NCBI RefSeq assembly: GCF_003597395.2
Contig: NC_133770.1
Span: 339,607 to 403,606, forward strand
Direction: 5' to 3'
Source of the DNA: Chelonoidis abingdonii
Lineage: Eukaryota; Chordata; Testudines; Testudinidae
DNA length: 64,000 nt
This document shows positions 11,313 through 22,207 of this stretch, one piece after another. Position 1 is the stretch's first letter; each line of letters starts with the position of its first letter. The notes beneath the pieces were generated by a model, which saw only the letters and a program-made list of their open reading frames with translations, was not told the DNA's origin and ran no database searches. Made by a program: the position numbers and the translations under genes.

Positions 11313-13090
11313 ATACTGATCAGTCTTATACTTCTAAATCCTACCAATGAATCCGTATGATATAACGTGTGTGTTGTATATATATATTTCCAGGGTGGGT
11401 ACATACTGTTGTTCTTCTTGATCGTGTAGCCAAGCATCTCCAGGATTACAGAGGCTGTAGCGTATACCAGTTCATTGGTTTGAGGTATGGTGGTAGTAGG
11501 GATTGTCATGAGGGCTCTGTTGGCATCTTCTAACATACTATCTGATTACTTCTCCACTGAGCCTTGGTATCGGTCTCGAGGATTGACTGTAGCTAGTTTC
11601 TCCATGATCTTATGCCTAATATCAACTGCTGTGCTCTGCAATGGAGGGGGTGGCAGTGAAAGTTTCAGCTTCAGGTGTGGACTGCACATCCACTTGTTCT
11701 TCCAGGTCTTCTTGAGTCTGGGATGTAATCTCATCTTGATTTTAAAATGGTAAGAGATGGAGAATCCACTCCGATCCTTAGTAAGATGTTCCAGTGGTTA
11801 ATTACTCTATTAGAATTATGGATTATTACAATTATTACTCTGTTAGTGTTATGGATTATTTCCAGTCTGAATTTGTCTAGCTTCAACATTGGATTGTGTT
11901 ATACTTTTATTATTAAATATTTGTTCCCCATGTGGTCACCCCTTAACCACCTTTTTGTTAAGCTAATACATTTGAGCTCCTTGGGTCTATCGCTATGAGG
12001 CATGTTTTTTTAAATCTTTGATCATTCTCGTGGCTCTTCTCTGAACCCTCTTCAGTTTATCAACATCCTTCTTGAATTGTGAATACCAGAACTAGACACA
12101 CAATTCCAGCAACGGTCACACCAGTGCCAAATACAGAGGTAAAATAACCTCTCTGCTCCTACTCGAGATTTCCCTGTTTATGCATCCCAGGATCGTACTA
12201 GCCATTTTGGCCACAGCGTTGACTGGGTGCTCACATTTTGCCGATTATCCACCATCTCTTCCTCCCGCCCCAAGCCTTTTTCAGTCACTGCTTCCCAGGA
12301 TAGAGAGTCTCCTATCTTGTAAGTATGACCTACATAATTTGTTCCTAAATGTATAGATGTACATTTAGCTGTAGTAAAATGTGTATTATTTAGTTGTGTC
12401 CAGTTTACCAAGCAATCCAGTACAGTTGATCTGAATCAGTGACCTGTCATCTTCATTATCACTTACTCAGTTTTTGTGTCTTCTGCAAACTTTATCAGTG
12501 GTGACTTTTGTCTTCTAGGTCATTGATTAAAATGTTAAATAGCATAGGGTAGAGAACAGTTTCCTGTGGAATCCTACTGGAAACACAGCCGCTTGATGAT
12601 TCCTTTTTCAGTTACATTTTTGAGAGCTATCAGTTAGTCAGTTTTCATTAATTAAATGTGTGCCATGTTAATTTTATTATTTTAGTTTTCAATCAAATAC
12701 CGTGTTACCAAGTCAAACTTGTGCTTAATATAGAAAAGGCAAACATTTCAATATTATTGCTTCTCTTATCAATTTTCTACAGTTCCACACTTCTGTTTTA
12801 TATTAATTTATATCAGTTTCCCCTTTCTTCCATTTTTTTTTTTTTATAGCTGCCTTCATTTCTCCTCTAAACCACAGTTGGGTTTTAACCAGCTTAGCCA
12901 TCTTTCTCGATTGTGGCTTTTTGGGCATCTAGAAAGGTGTTTCCTACATGATTCCCAATTATCGTTCAAATTTTTCCGATTAAATACTTCCAGCTGGTTT
13001 GGCTCTTAATTCCACAAAGCTAAAAATAATTAACTTTCCCAGCTAGTCGTTCTAGTAGAAACATCCAGTCACTCTGAAACTGAGGGCATT
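11313..13090 (-). mobile_element. CR1 LINE fragments, minus strand
   Basis: From about 11750 the minus strand follows CR1 ORF2: 3' region (AGAATCCACTCCGATCCTTAG), RT C-terminus at 12178-12411 (WTQLNNTHFTTAKCTSIHLG), and upstream RT to about 13080. The first 430 bases are not clearly assigned. No intact ORF. Confidence 0.6.
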
Positions 13091-13409
13091 ATTTAGAGCT
13101 GTGGGTAGGATGTGGCTAACGCCCCTAAATTAATTCTGTACCTGATGGGACTTCAAGCATGCGCAGCATCTTTGACTGCTCCCTGTTCCTGCTTCAGAAA
13201 TCTGCAGGACCCTTGGTGCAGTGGTGGGGGAAGGGTTAGTCAAGGCAGGAGCCCACTGCAGCTGCCCTGCTGTGATGCAGAGGTGCTGCCCATGGAGAAT
13301 TCAACTTCTAACATGCAGTACTCCATCCCGACTCTCATGGGAGGAACAGTCTCTGGGAACTGATGCAGTCTGTGCCTGTGCAGAGCTGTAAGCAGTGTCT
13401 GTTTGACAG
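13091..13409. other. Last intron sequence upstream of the penultimate ABCF2 exon
   Basis: No coding similarity to the preceding ABCF2 exon is visible here. The stretch ends with the acceptor GTTTGACAG. It is therefore read as intron. Confidence 0.6.
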
Positions 13410-13613
13410 GTGAGCCCCATCCGGAACCTCTCTGATGGGCAGAAGTGCCGTGTGTGTTTCGCGTGGCTGGCCTGGCAGAATCCCCACATGCTCTTCCTGG
13501 ACGAACCCACCAACCACTTGGATATAGAAACAATAGACGCTCTGGCAGATGCCATCAATGAGTTTGAGGGAGGAATGATGCTTGTCAGCCATGACTTTAG
13601 GCTCATCCAACAG
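13410..13613 (+). CDS. ABCF2: ABCF2 penultimate coding exon
   Basis: The first codon is GTG for valine, not a start codon. The exon ends CAACAG before the donor GTAAGG. It carries signature, Walker B, D-loop and H-switch of the second ATPase domain. Confidence 0.95.
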
Positions 13614-14099
13614 GTAAGGGTAGGGGGAGGGGTTCGTCAAGTGCTTTTCTCAGCCGGTAAATTGGGAGTGAGCATCTGTCTCTATCAGACCCACTCTAGC
13701 TCAGCCAGATGTGATGGGCTGGATGGACAAATTCCTGGGTGAGATTCTGTGGCCTGTTATGCTGATCACCTAATTTGGCGTAATGGCTATGAATGTGCTT
13801 AGCTGAGTTAGTGAGCTGCTGGCAGCTGCAAAACTTTACCTGCTTTCGCTGGACAAAAGGGGAAAAGGGAGCTCGGACCCCTATGTGGGGTGGGAGGGAA
13901 TCCCCCACCTCATGTTCCTCTGAGAAGAGCTGCTCTAAGGACCACCTTCCTGTGTTTTCAGGTTGCCCAAGAGATCTGGGTCTGCGAGAAGCAGACAATC
14001 ACAAAGTGGCAGGGTGACATCCTCTCTTACAAGGAACATCTCAAATCAAAACTAGTGGATGAGGAGCCCCAGCTCACCAAAAAGACCCACAATGTGTGA
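13410..14099 (+). CDS. ABCF2: ABCF2, last two coding exons (C-terminal ATPase domain), partial
   Basis: ABCF2 is a soluble ABC ATPase without membrane segments, with two nucleotide-binding domains; ABCF family members act on ribosomes or translation. Exon 1 of the pair (13410-13613, 68 codons, phase 0 at both ends) starts after TTTGACAG. It encodes the second domain's signature (LSDGQ), Walker B and D-loop ([12 protein letters not shown]) and H-switch (LVSHD). Exon 2 (13962-14099) encodes [16 protein letters not shown] to the stop, ending in THNV. The intron is 348 bp, GT-AG. The 113 residues match the human ABCF2 C-terminus almost residue for residue as I remember it. Walker A and the first domain are encoded by exons upstream of the window. 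Neither exon has a frameshift, so the gene looks functional. Confidence 0.95.
13962..14099 (+). CDS. ABCF2: ABCF2 last coding exon
   Basis: The acceptor is TGTGTTTTCAG. The exon encodes 45 residues ending THNV and a TGA stop at 14097-14099, the conserved C-terminal tail after the ATPase fold. Confidence 0.95.
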   Translation, partial: VAQEIWVCEKQTITKWQGDILSYKEHLKSKLVDEEPQLTKKTHNV

Positions 14100-14557
14100 G
14101 TGCTGGAGGGGTTGGTCAGGTGCTCTCCCTGGAGACTGACACAGTGGCCAGCCTGACCCACCCTCCTGCTGCCTGGAATCGGACTCTGCTGCTGTCTTTG
14201 TGGTTCTGTTCTAGCATTGCTGCAACATTGCTTCTCCTCGACCCTCCCTGTATCTCTACATCTGGACAACCCCTTCCCTTCTATTCCGATTGCACTCAGG
14301 CAACTGTATCCACAGCTGGATGGTGTCTCATCCTACACCAGACCCTCTACTCCAATAGGCTGGAGTCATGGTGATGGCAGTAAGGAATCTGACTTGCAGT
14401 GATACAGAAGTGGAGACCCTAGCCCGTCTTCTCACCCTTCACCCCCAACTTTCTGCTTCAGTTTAGAAACTTCACTTCAAACTCCTCAGGCCTTGGTTTG
14501 TTTTTTAATGATTATTTAACAGTGTAATTACCAGATCTGCCTGAGAATCCATCAGTC

Positions 14558-14563
14558 AATAAA
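14558..14563 (+). terminator. ABCF2 proximal poly(A) signal
   Basis: AATAAA 459 bases after the stop codon. Only the hexamer is seen; use is inferred. Confidence 0.55.
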
Positions 14564-14874
14564 GAGGGAAGAACAGTCTCCTGCTTTCCTTCCTCCTCCT
14601 GTGAGGTGCACTGGGCGTGAGAGCACGGAACCAGCTCTCAGCTAGTGCTGAGCTGCTTGGGTTTTAGTGCATGACACCGGGCCCAATTGGCACCCTGTCC
14701 TGGACCTCGGGCAAATGCTGGAGTCTTTCCTACTGACACCAAATGCCCCCTGTTAGTACAGGACAGTCTTCCAGTACAAATAAGTGCAATTGGGTGACAA
14801 GGCAACTATGGGTAACTGAGCTGCAGAGGTGCTGAGGTGAGTTGATACAATAGTACCATTCATTTCAGGAGTGC

Positions 14875-14880
14875 AATAAA
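14875..14880 (+). terminator. ABCF2 distal poly(A) signal
   Basis: AATAAA 776 bases after the stop, followed by a second overlapping AATAAG and an AAATAAAAA run at 14892, a cluster typical of a strong 3' end. Confidence 0.5.
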
Positions 14881-14900
14881 TAAGATATGTTAAATAAAAA

Positions 14901-15478
14901 CTACAATTCTGTACTTTTCCAGGGCACTTGCGTGCCTTTTATCTTTTTACTGACTTAGTTGAATGTGACATAATGCAGCTTTTTCAGCAATCAAGATCAT
15001 GTATCTTGGGCTGGGCAGTTCTCCTTTACTCATTGGGCTGAAAGGAAGCCAAAATCCAGTCTTTGGTGTTCTCATTTTCTAGGAGGTTTTTAGAAGGGAA
15101 TCGGTGCTTGTTTCTCCTCAGCCCCTGCATCGAGGCTGTGCCAATTTCCAGAATAGGCTGCTAATCCATATTCATGTACTTCACACCGAGTCAGAGAAAC
15201 TTGTCAGAAGTGAAGAAGTTAAAATCTTTACTCCTGCAAAGGCTACTTCCACAATAAACAGCTCAGAAGACAAATAACTTTCAGACCAAACAGCAAGAAG
15301 CTTGTAATCTTGTTTTTGATAGAGGTAGCTTGTCTTGGTATTTGACATATCAGAATGTCATATGGGACTAACAATGAGCACTGCACAAAATCACTGTCAC
15401 ACTCTAAACTAAACTGGATAAGAGATTTCCAACTAGTAAATAGGGAATCATCTAGTGCAGTCCAGCATTGAGCTTTTC
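14901..15478. other. Intergenic, no recognised feature
   Basis: Unique-looking sequence between the ABCF2 3' end and a CR1 fragment. Open frames are short and lack family resemblance. Confidence 0.4.
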
Positions 15479-16270
15479 TCATCAATGTTCTTCAATATCT
15501 TTATCAATGATATAGAAGAAAATATAAAATTACAGTTTGCAAAATTTGCAAATGACAAAAATTTGTGGGGTGGTAAATAGTGATGGGGGACAGGTCAGTT
15601 GTATAACATTATTTGAAATACACAGAAAGCTGAGTGTATCTGAACAGTGTTTCTGTACCGCCAAATGCAAGGTCATACATTAGCCACAAAGAATGTAGAT
15701 CACATTTAACGGAATAGGGAGCTGTATTCTGGAAAGAAGTGACTCTGGAAAGGAGTTAAGAGGTTATGGTGGAAACATGAGCTCCTAGGGTGTAGCTGTA
15801 GCTGTTCAGTTCTGGTGTCAACATTTGAAAAACTATGATTGTAAATTGGAAAGTTTTCAGAGAAGCAGTACAAAAATTATTTGAGGTCTGGAAAACTTTT
15901 CTTAGTGTTAGAGACTTCAAAAGCTCCATCTACTGAATTTGTGCAAGAGGAGCTTAAGAGGTGACTTGATCATGGTCTGCAAGTACCTGTATGAGGAAAG
16001 AGATTTCTGATAGCAGATGCCTTTTGGATCTAGCAGACAAAGGCAGAATGAGACTGAAGTACTGGGAGCCGAAGCAAGACAGTTTTTTACCAGGAAGGAT
16101 AACTAATCGTTAGAAGAACTTCTCTAGGGGCTGTAGTGGAGTCTCTCTAACAGACTTGCTGGAGCTCAGCCAGATGTTCTGAGCGGGATGCGGGAATCCC
16201 TGGCTGAGATTCTCTTCCCTGGGCTAAGCAGGAGGCCATCCTGGCTGGTCAGAATAGTCTCTTGTGTCCT
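15479..16270 (+). mobile_element. CR1 LINE fragment, old
   Basis: Plus-strand remnant of the CR1 RT and 3' region: TTCTTCAATATCTTTATCAATGA near 15488, then the GACTTGATCATGGTCTGCAAG tail motif at about 15962 and the GGAGGCCATCCTGGCTGGTC 3' region at 16230. Many indels. Confidence 0.6.
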
Positions 16271-17002
16271 TACTCTAGGAATTAAACTGGTCTGACTACA
16301 TGACAGGTTTATGGATTTATCATGCTGAACACCAATCTTCAGAGGGCCATTAGCAAGGCCTGGGAAGCTTGGGGTGCAGATGAAGTGGGTGGATGGAGGG
16401 GGAAAGAGAATGCTTTTAATTAACAAAAATAATGTACAAATCTGACCAAATTATTCAGAGTAACAGCCCGTGTCCCAGATGTATTGTGATTGACTATGTT
16501 CAAAGGGTGAGCAGCCACTCAGAGATCACTTGTGACTAAATGTCATGTCTCAGCTGAAGCTCAAGCAGTGTGCAGGTGAGTTGTGCCTATCCAGGGCTAG
16601 GGGCCAACAAACCCTGGCTGCAAAGGGCTGATTTGGATAGTTGAACAATAACCACAAACTATCATGCGTACAAGGTGCTCTCATGGCTCCAGAGAGCCTC
16701 CTTGTGGTAGGCATTCCATGTTCACTGGCCAAGAGCAAGGGGCAGTCACTGCACGGCAGCTCCAGACATGCCCATCTTAAGTAAATGAGAGTTCAGTAAA
16801 TTAATGGGAATAGATTGTAAGGCCAGAAGGCATGGCTATGATCCTCCGGTCTGGCCACCTCCATCATCCAGGCCTTAGGAAGGGACCTCAAGTTCTGTTA
16901 GTCCAGCCCCTGGACCAAGCATACTTAGGCTGACTATCCCTGGCTTCCCTGTATTAATTCCTGTTTGAACTAGAGCATATCTTCTAGAAGAGCATCCACG
17001 CA
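16271..17002. other. Intergenic DNA with a possible CR1 remnant at 16870-17000
   Basis: 16271-16860 has no recognised gene or repeat. From about 16870 the minus strand resembles a CR1 3' end (GGGACCTCAAGTTCTGTTAG), which the SINE at 17003 may interrupt. Confidence 0.35.
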
Positions 17003-17163
17003 GGGGAGGGATAGCTCAGTGGTTTGAGCATTGGCCTGCTAAATCCAGGGTTGTGAGTTTAGGGATCTGGGGCAAAAATCTATCTGGGGATTGGTGCTGC
17101 TTTGAGCAGGGGGTTGGACTAGATACCTCCTGAGGTCCCTTCCAACCCTGAGATTGTATGGTT
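17003..17163 (+). mobile_element. tRNA-derived SINE with CR1-like tail, plus strand
   Basis: The A-box TAGCTCAGTGG is at 17013-17023. The B-box region (GTTGTGAGTTTAGGGATC) is degraded. The CR1-type tail runs TTTGAGCAGGGGGTTGGACT to the TCCCTTCCAACCCTGAGATT end. It matches the copy at 6130-6311. A pol III promoter is inferred from the tRNA-like head. Confidence 0.85.
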
Positions 17164-17395
17164 TTTAAGTTGTTCCAATGGTTCATAACCCCACTGTTAA
17201 ACATTTGCACCTTATTGCTAGTATGAATTTGTCTAGCTTCAGTTTCTAGCCCTAGGATCGTGTTATACCTTTGTCTGCTCGATGGAAGAACCCTTTGTCC
17301 AATTTCTGTTCTCCACGTATGTACTTGCAGACTTTGATCAAGTCATCCCTTCAGTTGTTCTGGGTTAAACTAAATAGTTTGAGCTCTTTGGGTGA
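17164..17395 (-). mobile_element. CR1 LINE fragment flanking the SINE
   Basis: Minus-strand CR1 3' region (GTTGTTCCAATGGTTCATAA; GTATGAATTTGTCTAGCTTC), comparable with 45240-45360. Confidence 0.6.
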
Positions 17396-18178
17396 AATCC
17401 ACAAAGGTACTTGGGCATTGCAATGCTGAGCATCATGGGGCCTAGGAAATCTCAGGAACAACACTGCAATCCCCAAAGCCTGAGTTCCGTGCATAGGCTC
17501 CCTCTGTGATGAATAGGAAGAGATGTGAGCCCAAGAATACAATCCCCAAAGCCAGCATGGGAGAGAGGGAGATGCCAATGAGAAGGGTGTGCATGAAGTC
17601 CATCCCTTCTCGAGCACCCATGTCCAGGCTGCAAGGTGTCGCCTGTCTCTGCTTAGTGATCCATGAATCCTGCCCCTAGAGGCAGGTGGCTTAGTATCCT
17701 GAGTGTTTCCACACAAAACATCCAGAAGAGGAGGTGGTGCCCATATAACTTTTAATCCAGGGATTAGAGCACTTAGATGGGATGTGGGAGAGCTGTGTTC
17801 AATTCCGCCTTCTCTGCCAGAGTTGGAGAAAAGATTTGAACAGGGGTCTCCCACCTCTCAGTGCTTGCAGGGGGAAGCTATGGGATATTCTGATGTGGGC
17901 ACCCTCAGTCACTCTCTTTGAAGCTGTTCCACTGCAGATTAAATCACTAAAAAGTGACTGATGCAAGGGGACCATATTCGGAGTTTCCCCCCTCCCAGGG
18001 GGTGGAGCGTGCCCTAACCACTGGACTGCAGAGTCATTCTCTCACTCTCTGGCCTTATAACTATTAAGTATTATTCCACAGTATAATAGAACTAACACCA
18101 CCTCTTCCTCCTGGATTTTGATTGGAACCTGATCCAGTAGGCAGCCTCTGAGTATGCCTACAGGATTAGGCCCTGCAT
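17396..18178. repeat. Unassigned repeat region with tRNA-like head segments
   Basis: Near 17760-17805, GGATTAGAGCACTTAGATGG followed about 20 bases on by GTGTTCAATTCC resembles pol III A and B boxes. Near 18008-18030 an opposite-strand copy of the head occurs (GCCCTAACCACTGGACTG). This suggests a tRNA-related repeat with inverted ends. No protein-coding gene is visible, and the minus-strand open frame at 17351-17854 shows no family resemblance. Confidence 0.4.
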
Positions 18179-18893
18179 GTGACTTTAGGCAGCCAAACGG
18201 AGACAGAGAATAAGACTGAGAATATATTATTACCCTTATATAAATCGATGGTACACCCACATCTTGAATACTGTGTACAGATGTGGTCTCCTCATCTCAA
18301 AAAAGATATACTGGCAGTAGAAAAGGTCCAGAGAAGGGCAACTAAAACGATTAGGAGTTTGGAGAGGGTCCCATGTGAGGAGAGATTAAAGAGGCTAGGC
18401 CTCTTCATCTTGGAAAAGAGGAGAACTAAGGGGATATGATAGAGGTATATAAATCAGAGTGAGTCAGAGAAGTGGACAAGGAAAATTATTTTTACTTATC
18501 CATAATACAGGAACAGCGGTCACCAAATGAAATTAATAGTAGCAGGTTAAAAAAATATAAAAGGAATTCTCTTCAACACAGCGCACAGCAACCTGTGAAA
18601 CTCCTTACCTGAAGAGGTTTGTAAGGTAGGACATAAACAGCGTTTAAAAGAGAACTGGATAAGTCATGGGGTTAAGTCCATAAATGGCTATTAGCCAGGA
18701 TGGGTAAGGAATGGTGTTCCTAGCCTCTGTTTGTCAGAGGATGGAGGTGGATGGCAGGAGAGAGATCACTTGATCATTGCTTGTTAGGTTCACTCCCTCT
18801 GGGACACCTGGCATTGGCCGCTGTCGGTAGACAGATACTAGGCTAGATGGACCTTTGGTCTAACCTGGTACAGCCGTTCTTATGTTCTTGCCT
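18179..18893 (+). mobile_element. CR1 LINE 3' end
   Basis: RT C-terminal peptide at 18179-18439 ([32 protein letters not shown]), then the CR1 3' region ending TACAGCCGTTCTTATGTTCT at 18888. Same subfamily as the minus copy at 7808-8727. Confidence 0.85.
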
Positions 18894-19610
18894 GGCTTGT
18901 GAATTGCTCTGGGCCTTGGGTGGGAGACAGGCATTTGGACACCCCGAGGGGAGGCCGCAGTGCCTCACATGCCCAGAAATATAAACATAGGTGGCGAAGA
19001 AACTTTTACCCTGAAAACTTAGGTGTTGAGTGAGTTTAGGTGCCTAACTATTGCTGTGGATCTGAGCCCTTGAGTCTATCACTATAAGGCAGATTTTCCA
19101 GTCTTTTAATCATTGTCAGAGTTCTCTGAACTCGGTGCAATTCATCACCATCCTTGTATTAGCAGGAGTGTTGCAAGCAAGACGCAAGAAGTAATTCTTC
19201 CACTCTACTCCGTGCTGATTAGGCCTCAACTGAAGTATTGTATCCAATTCTGGACGCCATATTTCAGGAAAGATGTGGACAAATTGGAGAAAGTACAGAG
19301 AAAAGCAACAAAAATTATTAAAGGTCTAGAAAACATGACCTATGAGGGAAGATTAAAAAAATTGTGTTTATTTAGTCTGGAAAAGAGAAGACTGAAAGGG
19401 GACATGACAGTTTTCAAGTACATAAAAGGTTGTTACAAGGAAGAGAGAGAAAAATGCTAGTTCTTAACCTCTGAGAGTAGGACAAGAAGCAATGGGCTTA
19501 AATTGCAGCAAGGGCGGTTTAGGTTGGACATTAGGAAAAACTTCCTGTCGTGGTGGTTAGGGACTGGAATAAATTGCCTAGGGAGGTTGTGGAATCTTCA
19601 TCACTGGAGA

Positions 19611-20560
19611 TGTCAAGGCTGATTCCCCACTCTGGCACTTAGAGTGCAGAAGATGGGGGGCTGCAAGGATTCTAAAAATTAATACTGGCCACTCCAGGCT
19701 GGTATTAACCTCCCAAGGTTACAGCTTTTCTCTGACCTTGGATTGGTAAATGCTGCCACCACCCAAGTGCAGAAGCCCTTTGAGAGCCCAGGAAGGCGCA
19801 CTTGGGAATTCCTTCCTGTGGGTACCCTCAAGTCCCTTCCCCCACCCCTACCCCCAAGGAAGAGCTGAGAAAGAAGGGGTGGGGGAGGAAATCAGCTGTT
19901 GCCACCAGCTAATTAAACAACATATGCGCAAACCTCTTAAGACACAAAAATCCAATTCTGTTCTTAAAATAGGTAAATTTTATTTTTAAAAAAGAAAGAA
20001 AATACATCTGGGAACTCAGACTATTGCTAGATTTTAAAAGAGCTACTACCAGGATTAAGCACCAAGAATAGCTTTCTTGAGGTTCCGTTTAAAGGTTACA
20101 AGCAAAACAAAAGCACCTGAAGTTAGCAAAGAGGAATCTACAAACCATAAAAAAACATAAAGGATAAACCTAATTGCATCTTCCTAGACGTTTCCTGATC
20201 TACTTACATATCTGGGGTTTTAAATAAGTAATTTTTAGGTATGATACTGATGATTTTTTTTTTATACTTGGCCCAAGCTTCTTACAGCATAGCTGCTACC
20301 CTGTCCATCTCTCCCCAGGAGAACAACAACAGACAGACAAAAGGGGAGTCCTTTTTCAATTTTAAAAAGTTCTAGCCTTCCTATTGACTCTTTTGGCCAG
20401 GTGCCCACTCACTTCCTTTTACCTATGCATCGCAGTGAGACTTTTTAACCCTTTACAGGTAGAGCAATTAGAGAAGAGCTACTAAGAGGGGTTTTATAGC
20501 TACTGACTGGTTGGGTGTCCATAAAAGAGAGCTTCCTCCCCTCCCCTTTCATTTATCACA
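19611..20560. mobile_element. Solo LTR of an endogenous retrovirus-like element, 950 bp
   Basis: It begins TGTCAAGGCTGATTCC and ends CATTTATCACA, with TG/CA ends. A 5-bp duplication GGAGA sits at 19606-19610 and 20561-20565. No internal genes remain, so it is a solo LTR formed by recombination. It lies inside CR1, so it is younger than that copy. Confidence 0.85.
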
Positions 20561-20611
20561 GGAGATTTCTAAGAGCAGGTTAGACAAACCCCTGTCAAGA
20601 AAGCTCTAGAT

Positions 20612-20835
20612 CAGTGGTTCTCAAACTTTTGTACTGGTGACCCCTTTCACATAGAAAGCCTCTGAGTGAGACTCCTCCCCCAATTATAAATTAAAAACGC
20701 TTTTAATATATTTAACACCATTATAAATGCTGGAGGCAAAGCAGGGTTTGGGGTAGAGGCTGACAGCTCATGACTCCCCATGTAAGAACCATGTGACCCC
20801 CTGACGGGTCCTGACCCCCAGTTTGAGAACCCCTG
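20612..20835 (-). mobile_element. hAT MITE, 224 bp
   Basis: The ends CAGTGGTTCTCAAACTTTTG and CAGTTTGAGAACCCCTG are inverted. The 8-bp flanks CTCTAGAT and GTCTAGAT (20604-20611, 20836-20843) match at 7 of 8. Sister copies lie at 45377-45597, 10933-11089 and 33433-33620. Confidence 0.85.
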
Positions 20836-20934
20836 GTCTAGATAATTCATAGTCCTGCCATGAGTGCAGGAGACTGGACTAGATGATATCTCAAGGCCCT
20901 TTCACTCCTATCATTCTATGATTCTTGAATTATG

Positions 20935-21620
20935 AGTGCTAGAACTGGAGGCAGTGCTGCAGCAGTGGCTGCACCAGAACCGAATACAGGGGTAGTGTAA
21001 CCTTGCTACTTTTACTCAATATTCCCATTTATACCTCCAAGGATCACATTAGCTGCTTTGTGCACAGTGGTGGCTGGGGGCTCATGTTCAGTCAATTAGG
21101 CATCAGGACCCAAGTCTTTTCCAGAGTCAATGCTTCCCAGGATAGAGTCTGCCATTCTGTAAATATGGTTTTCATGCTTTGTTCCTAGCTGGGTAAGGAC
21201 ATTTGGCCAGATTAAAACACACAATGTTTGCTTGTGTCCAGTTTACCAAGTGGTCCAGATTGCCCATTATTTACCTCTCCCTCAGTCTCTGTGTTATCTG
21301 CCAACTTAACCAGGAATGATTTTGTTTTCTTCCAGGTCTCTAATAAAAATATTAAATAGTTTAGGGCCAAGAACTGATCCCTGCAGTACCCCACTAGAAA
21401 CATACCTGCTGGATGATGATTCCCTGTTTAGTTACATTTTTGAGATCTGTCACTCTGCCAGTTTTTAATCCATTTAGTATGTGTCATGTTAATTTTGTAT
21501 AATTCTGTTTTTTCATCAAAATGTCCTGTGGCACCAATTGACATGCCTTACAGAAGCCCATTCCATAAACATTGTTGCCTTTTATCAACACAGTTTGCGA
21601 GCCATTCTGCAAGCCGGTGA
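20935..21620 (-). mobile_element. CR1 LINE fragment, minus strand
   Basis: Minus-strand RT C-terminus and upstream RT (GTTTACCAAGTGGTCCAG at 21240; CCAAGAACTGATCCCTGCAG at 21366). Comparable with 12180-12700. Confidence 0.65.
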
Positions 21621-22112
21621 TGCAGGGGCAGCTGTGTGTCACATCTGATCCACATGTGGCCTCTATCCAAGCAGAGATCCTGACACTGACAAACTTCTAA
21701 TCTTGGGGTGGCCCATCCGCCAGGCTGGACACAGGGCCTGATGCTGATAGACTCCTCAGAACCCTAGGAACAAGCTCTGACTGACCCACCCTTCCCATCC
21801 CCATCAGAGATGGGGTCTGACACTGATGTCTTCTGCTCACTTCTAGAGCCAGACTCTTGTGCGCTTCCAACCCCTTTCCCAGCCCTGTGCGTTGATTGAC
21901 ATTGATTCCTCCAGCCAGGTGCAGATGGGAAGCCAGACGGGGCTGGCAGAAGTGGCACATTCATTAGTGTTTGTTTGGATTTTCCTTTTATGAGATGTCT
22001 TTTATGGTTCTTAATCATCTGAAGTAATCTCTTCTCATCTGTGGCACGTTGGATAGAAAGTACCTCAGTCTGTCCTCCATCACACTGGCTGCACAGTCAC
22101 TCCTCTCTCCTT
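21621..22112. other. Intergenic, no recognised gene
   Basis: Minus-strand open frames at 21697-22018 overlap in two frames and match no family I recognise. Composition is like other non-coding DNA here. Confidence 0.35.
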
Positions 22113-22207
22113 GATTTAGCTGGGGATTGGTCCTGCTTTGAGCAGGAGGTTGGACTAGATGACCTACTGAGGTCCCTTCCAACCCTGATATTCTATGATT
22201 CTCTCTG
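22113..22207 (+). mobile_element. SINE or CR1 3' tail fragment
   Basis: TGGGGATTGGTCCTGCTTTG to CCCTGATATTCTATGATTCT is the shared CR1/SINE tail. The tRNA-like head is absent, so the parent cannot be decided. Confidence 0.75.

Larger units (their letters stand above)
14100..14900 (+). other. ABCF2 3' untranslated region, probable
   Basis: Non-repetitive sequence follows the stop codon. Poly(A) signals AATAAA occur at 14558-14563 and 14875-14880, so two 3' ends are possible. The exact cleavage site is not visible. Confidence 0.6.
19113..20925 (+). mobile_element. CR1 LINE 3' half, split by a solo LTR and a hAT MITE
   Basis: RT C-terminus at 19160-19460 (LPLYSVLIRPQLKYCIQFW, LEKVQRKATKIIKGLENM). 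The CR1 3' sequence is cut at TCACTGGAGA (19610) by an LTR and resumes at 20566. It is cut again at 20611 by a MITE and resumes at 20844, ending CCTATCATTCTATGATTCTT near 20925. The upstream 19040-19150 piece is a minus-strand CR1 scrap. Confidence 0.85.
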
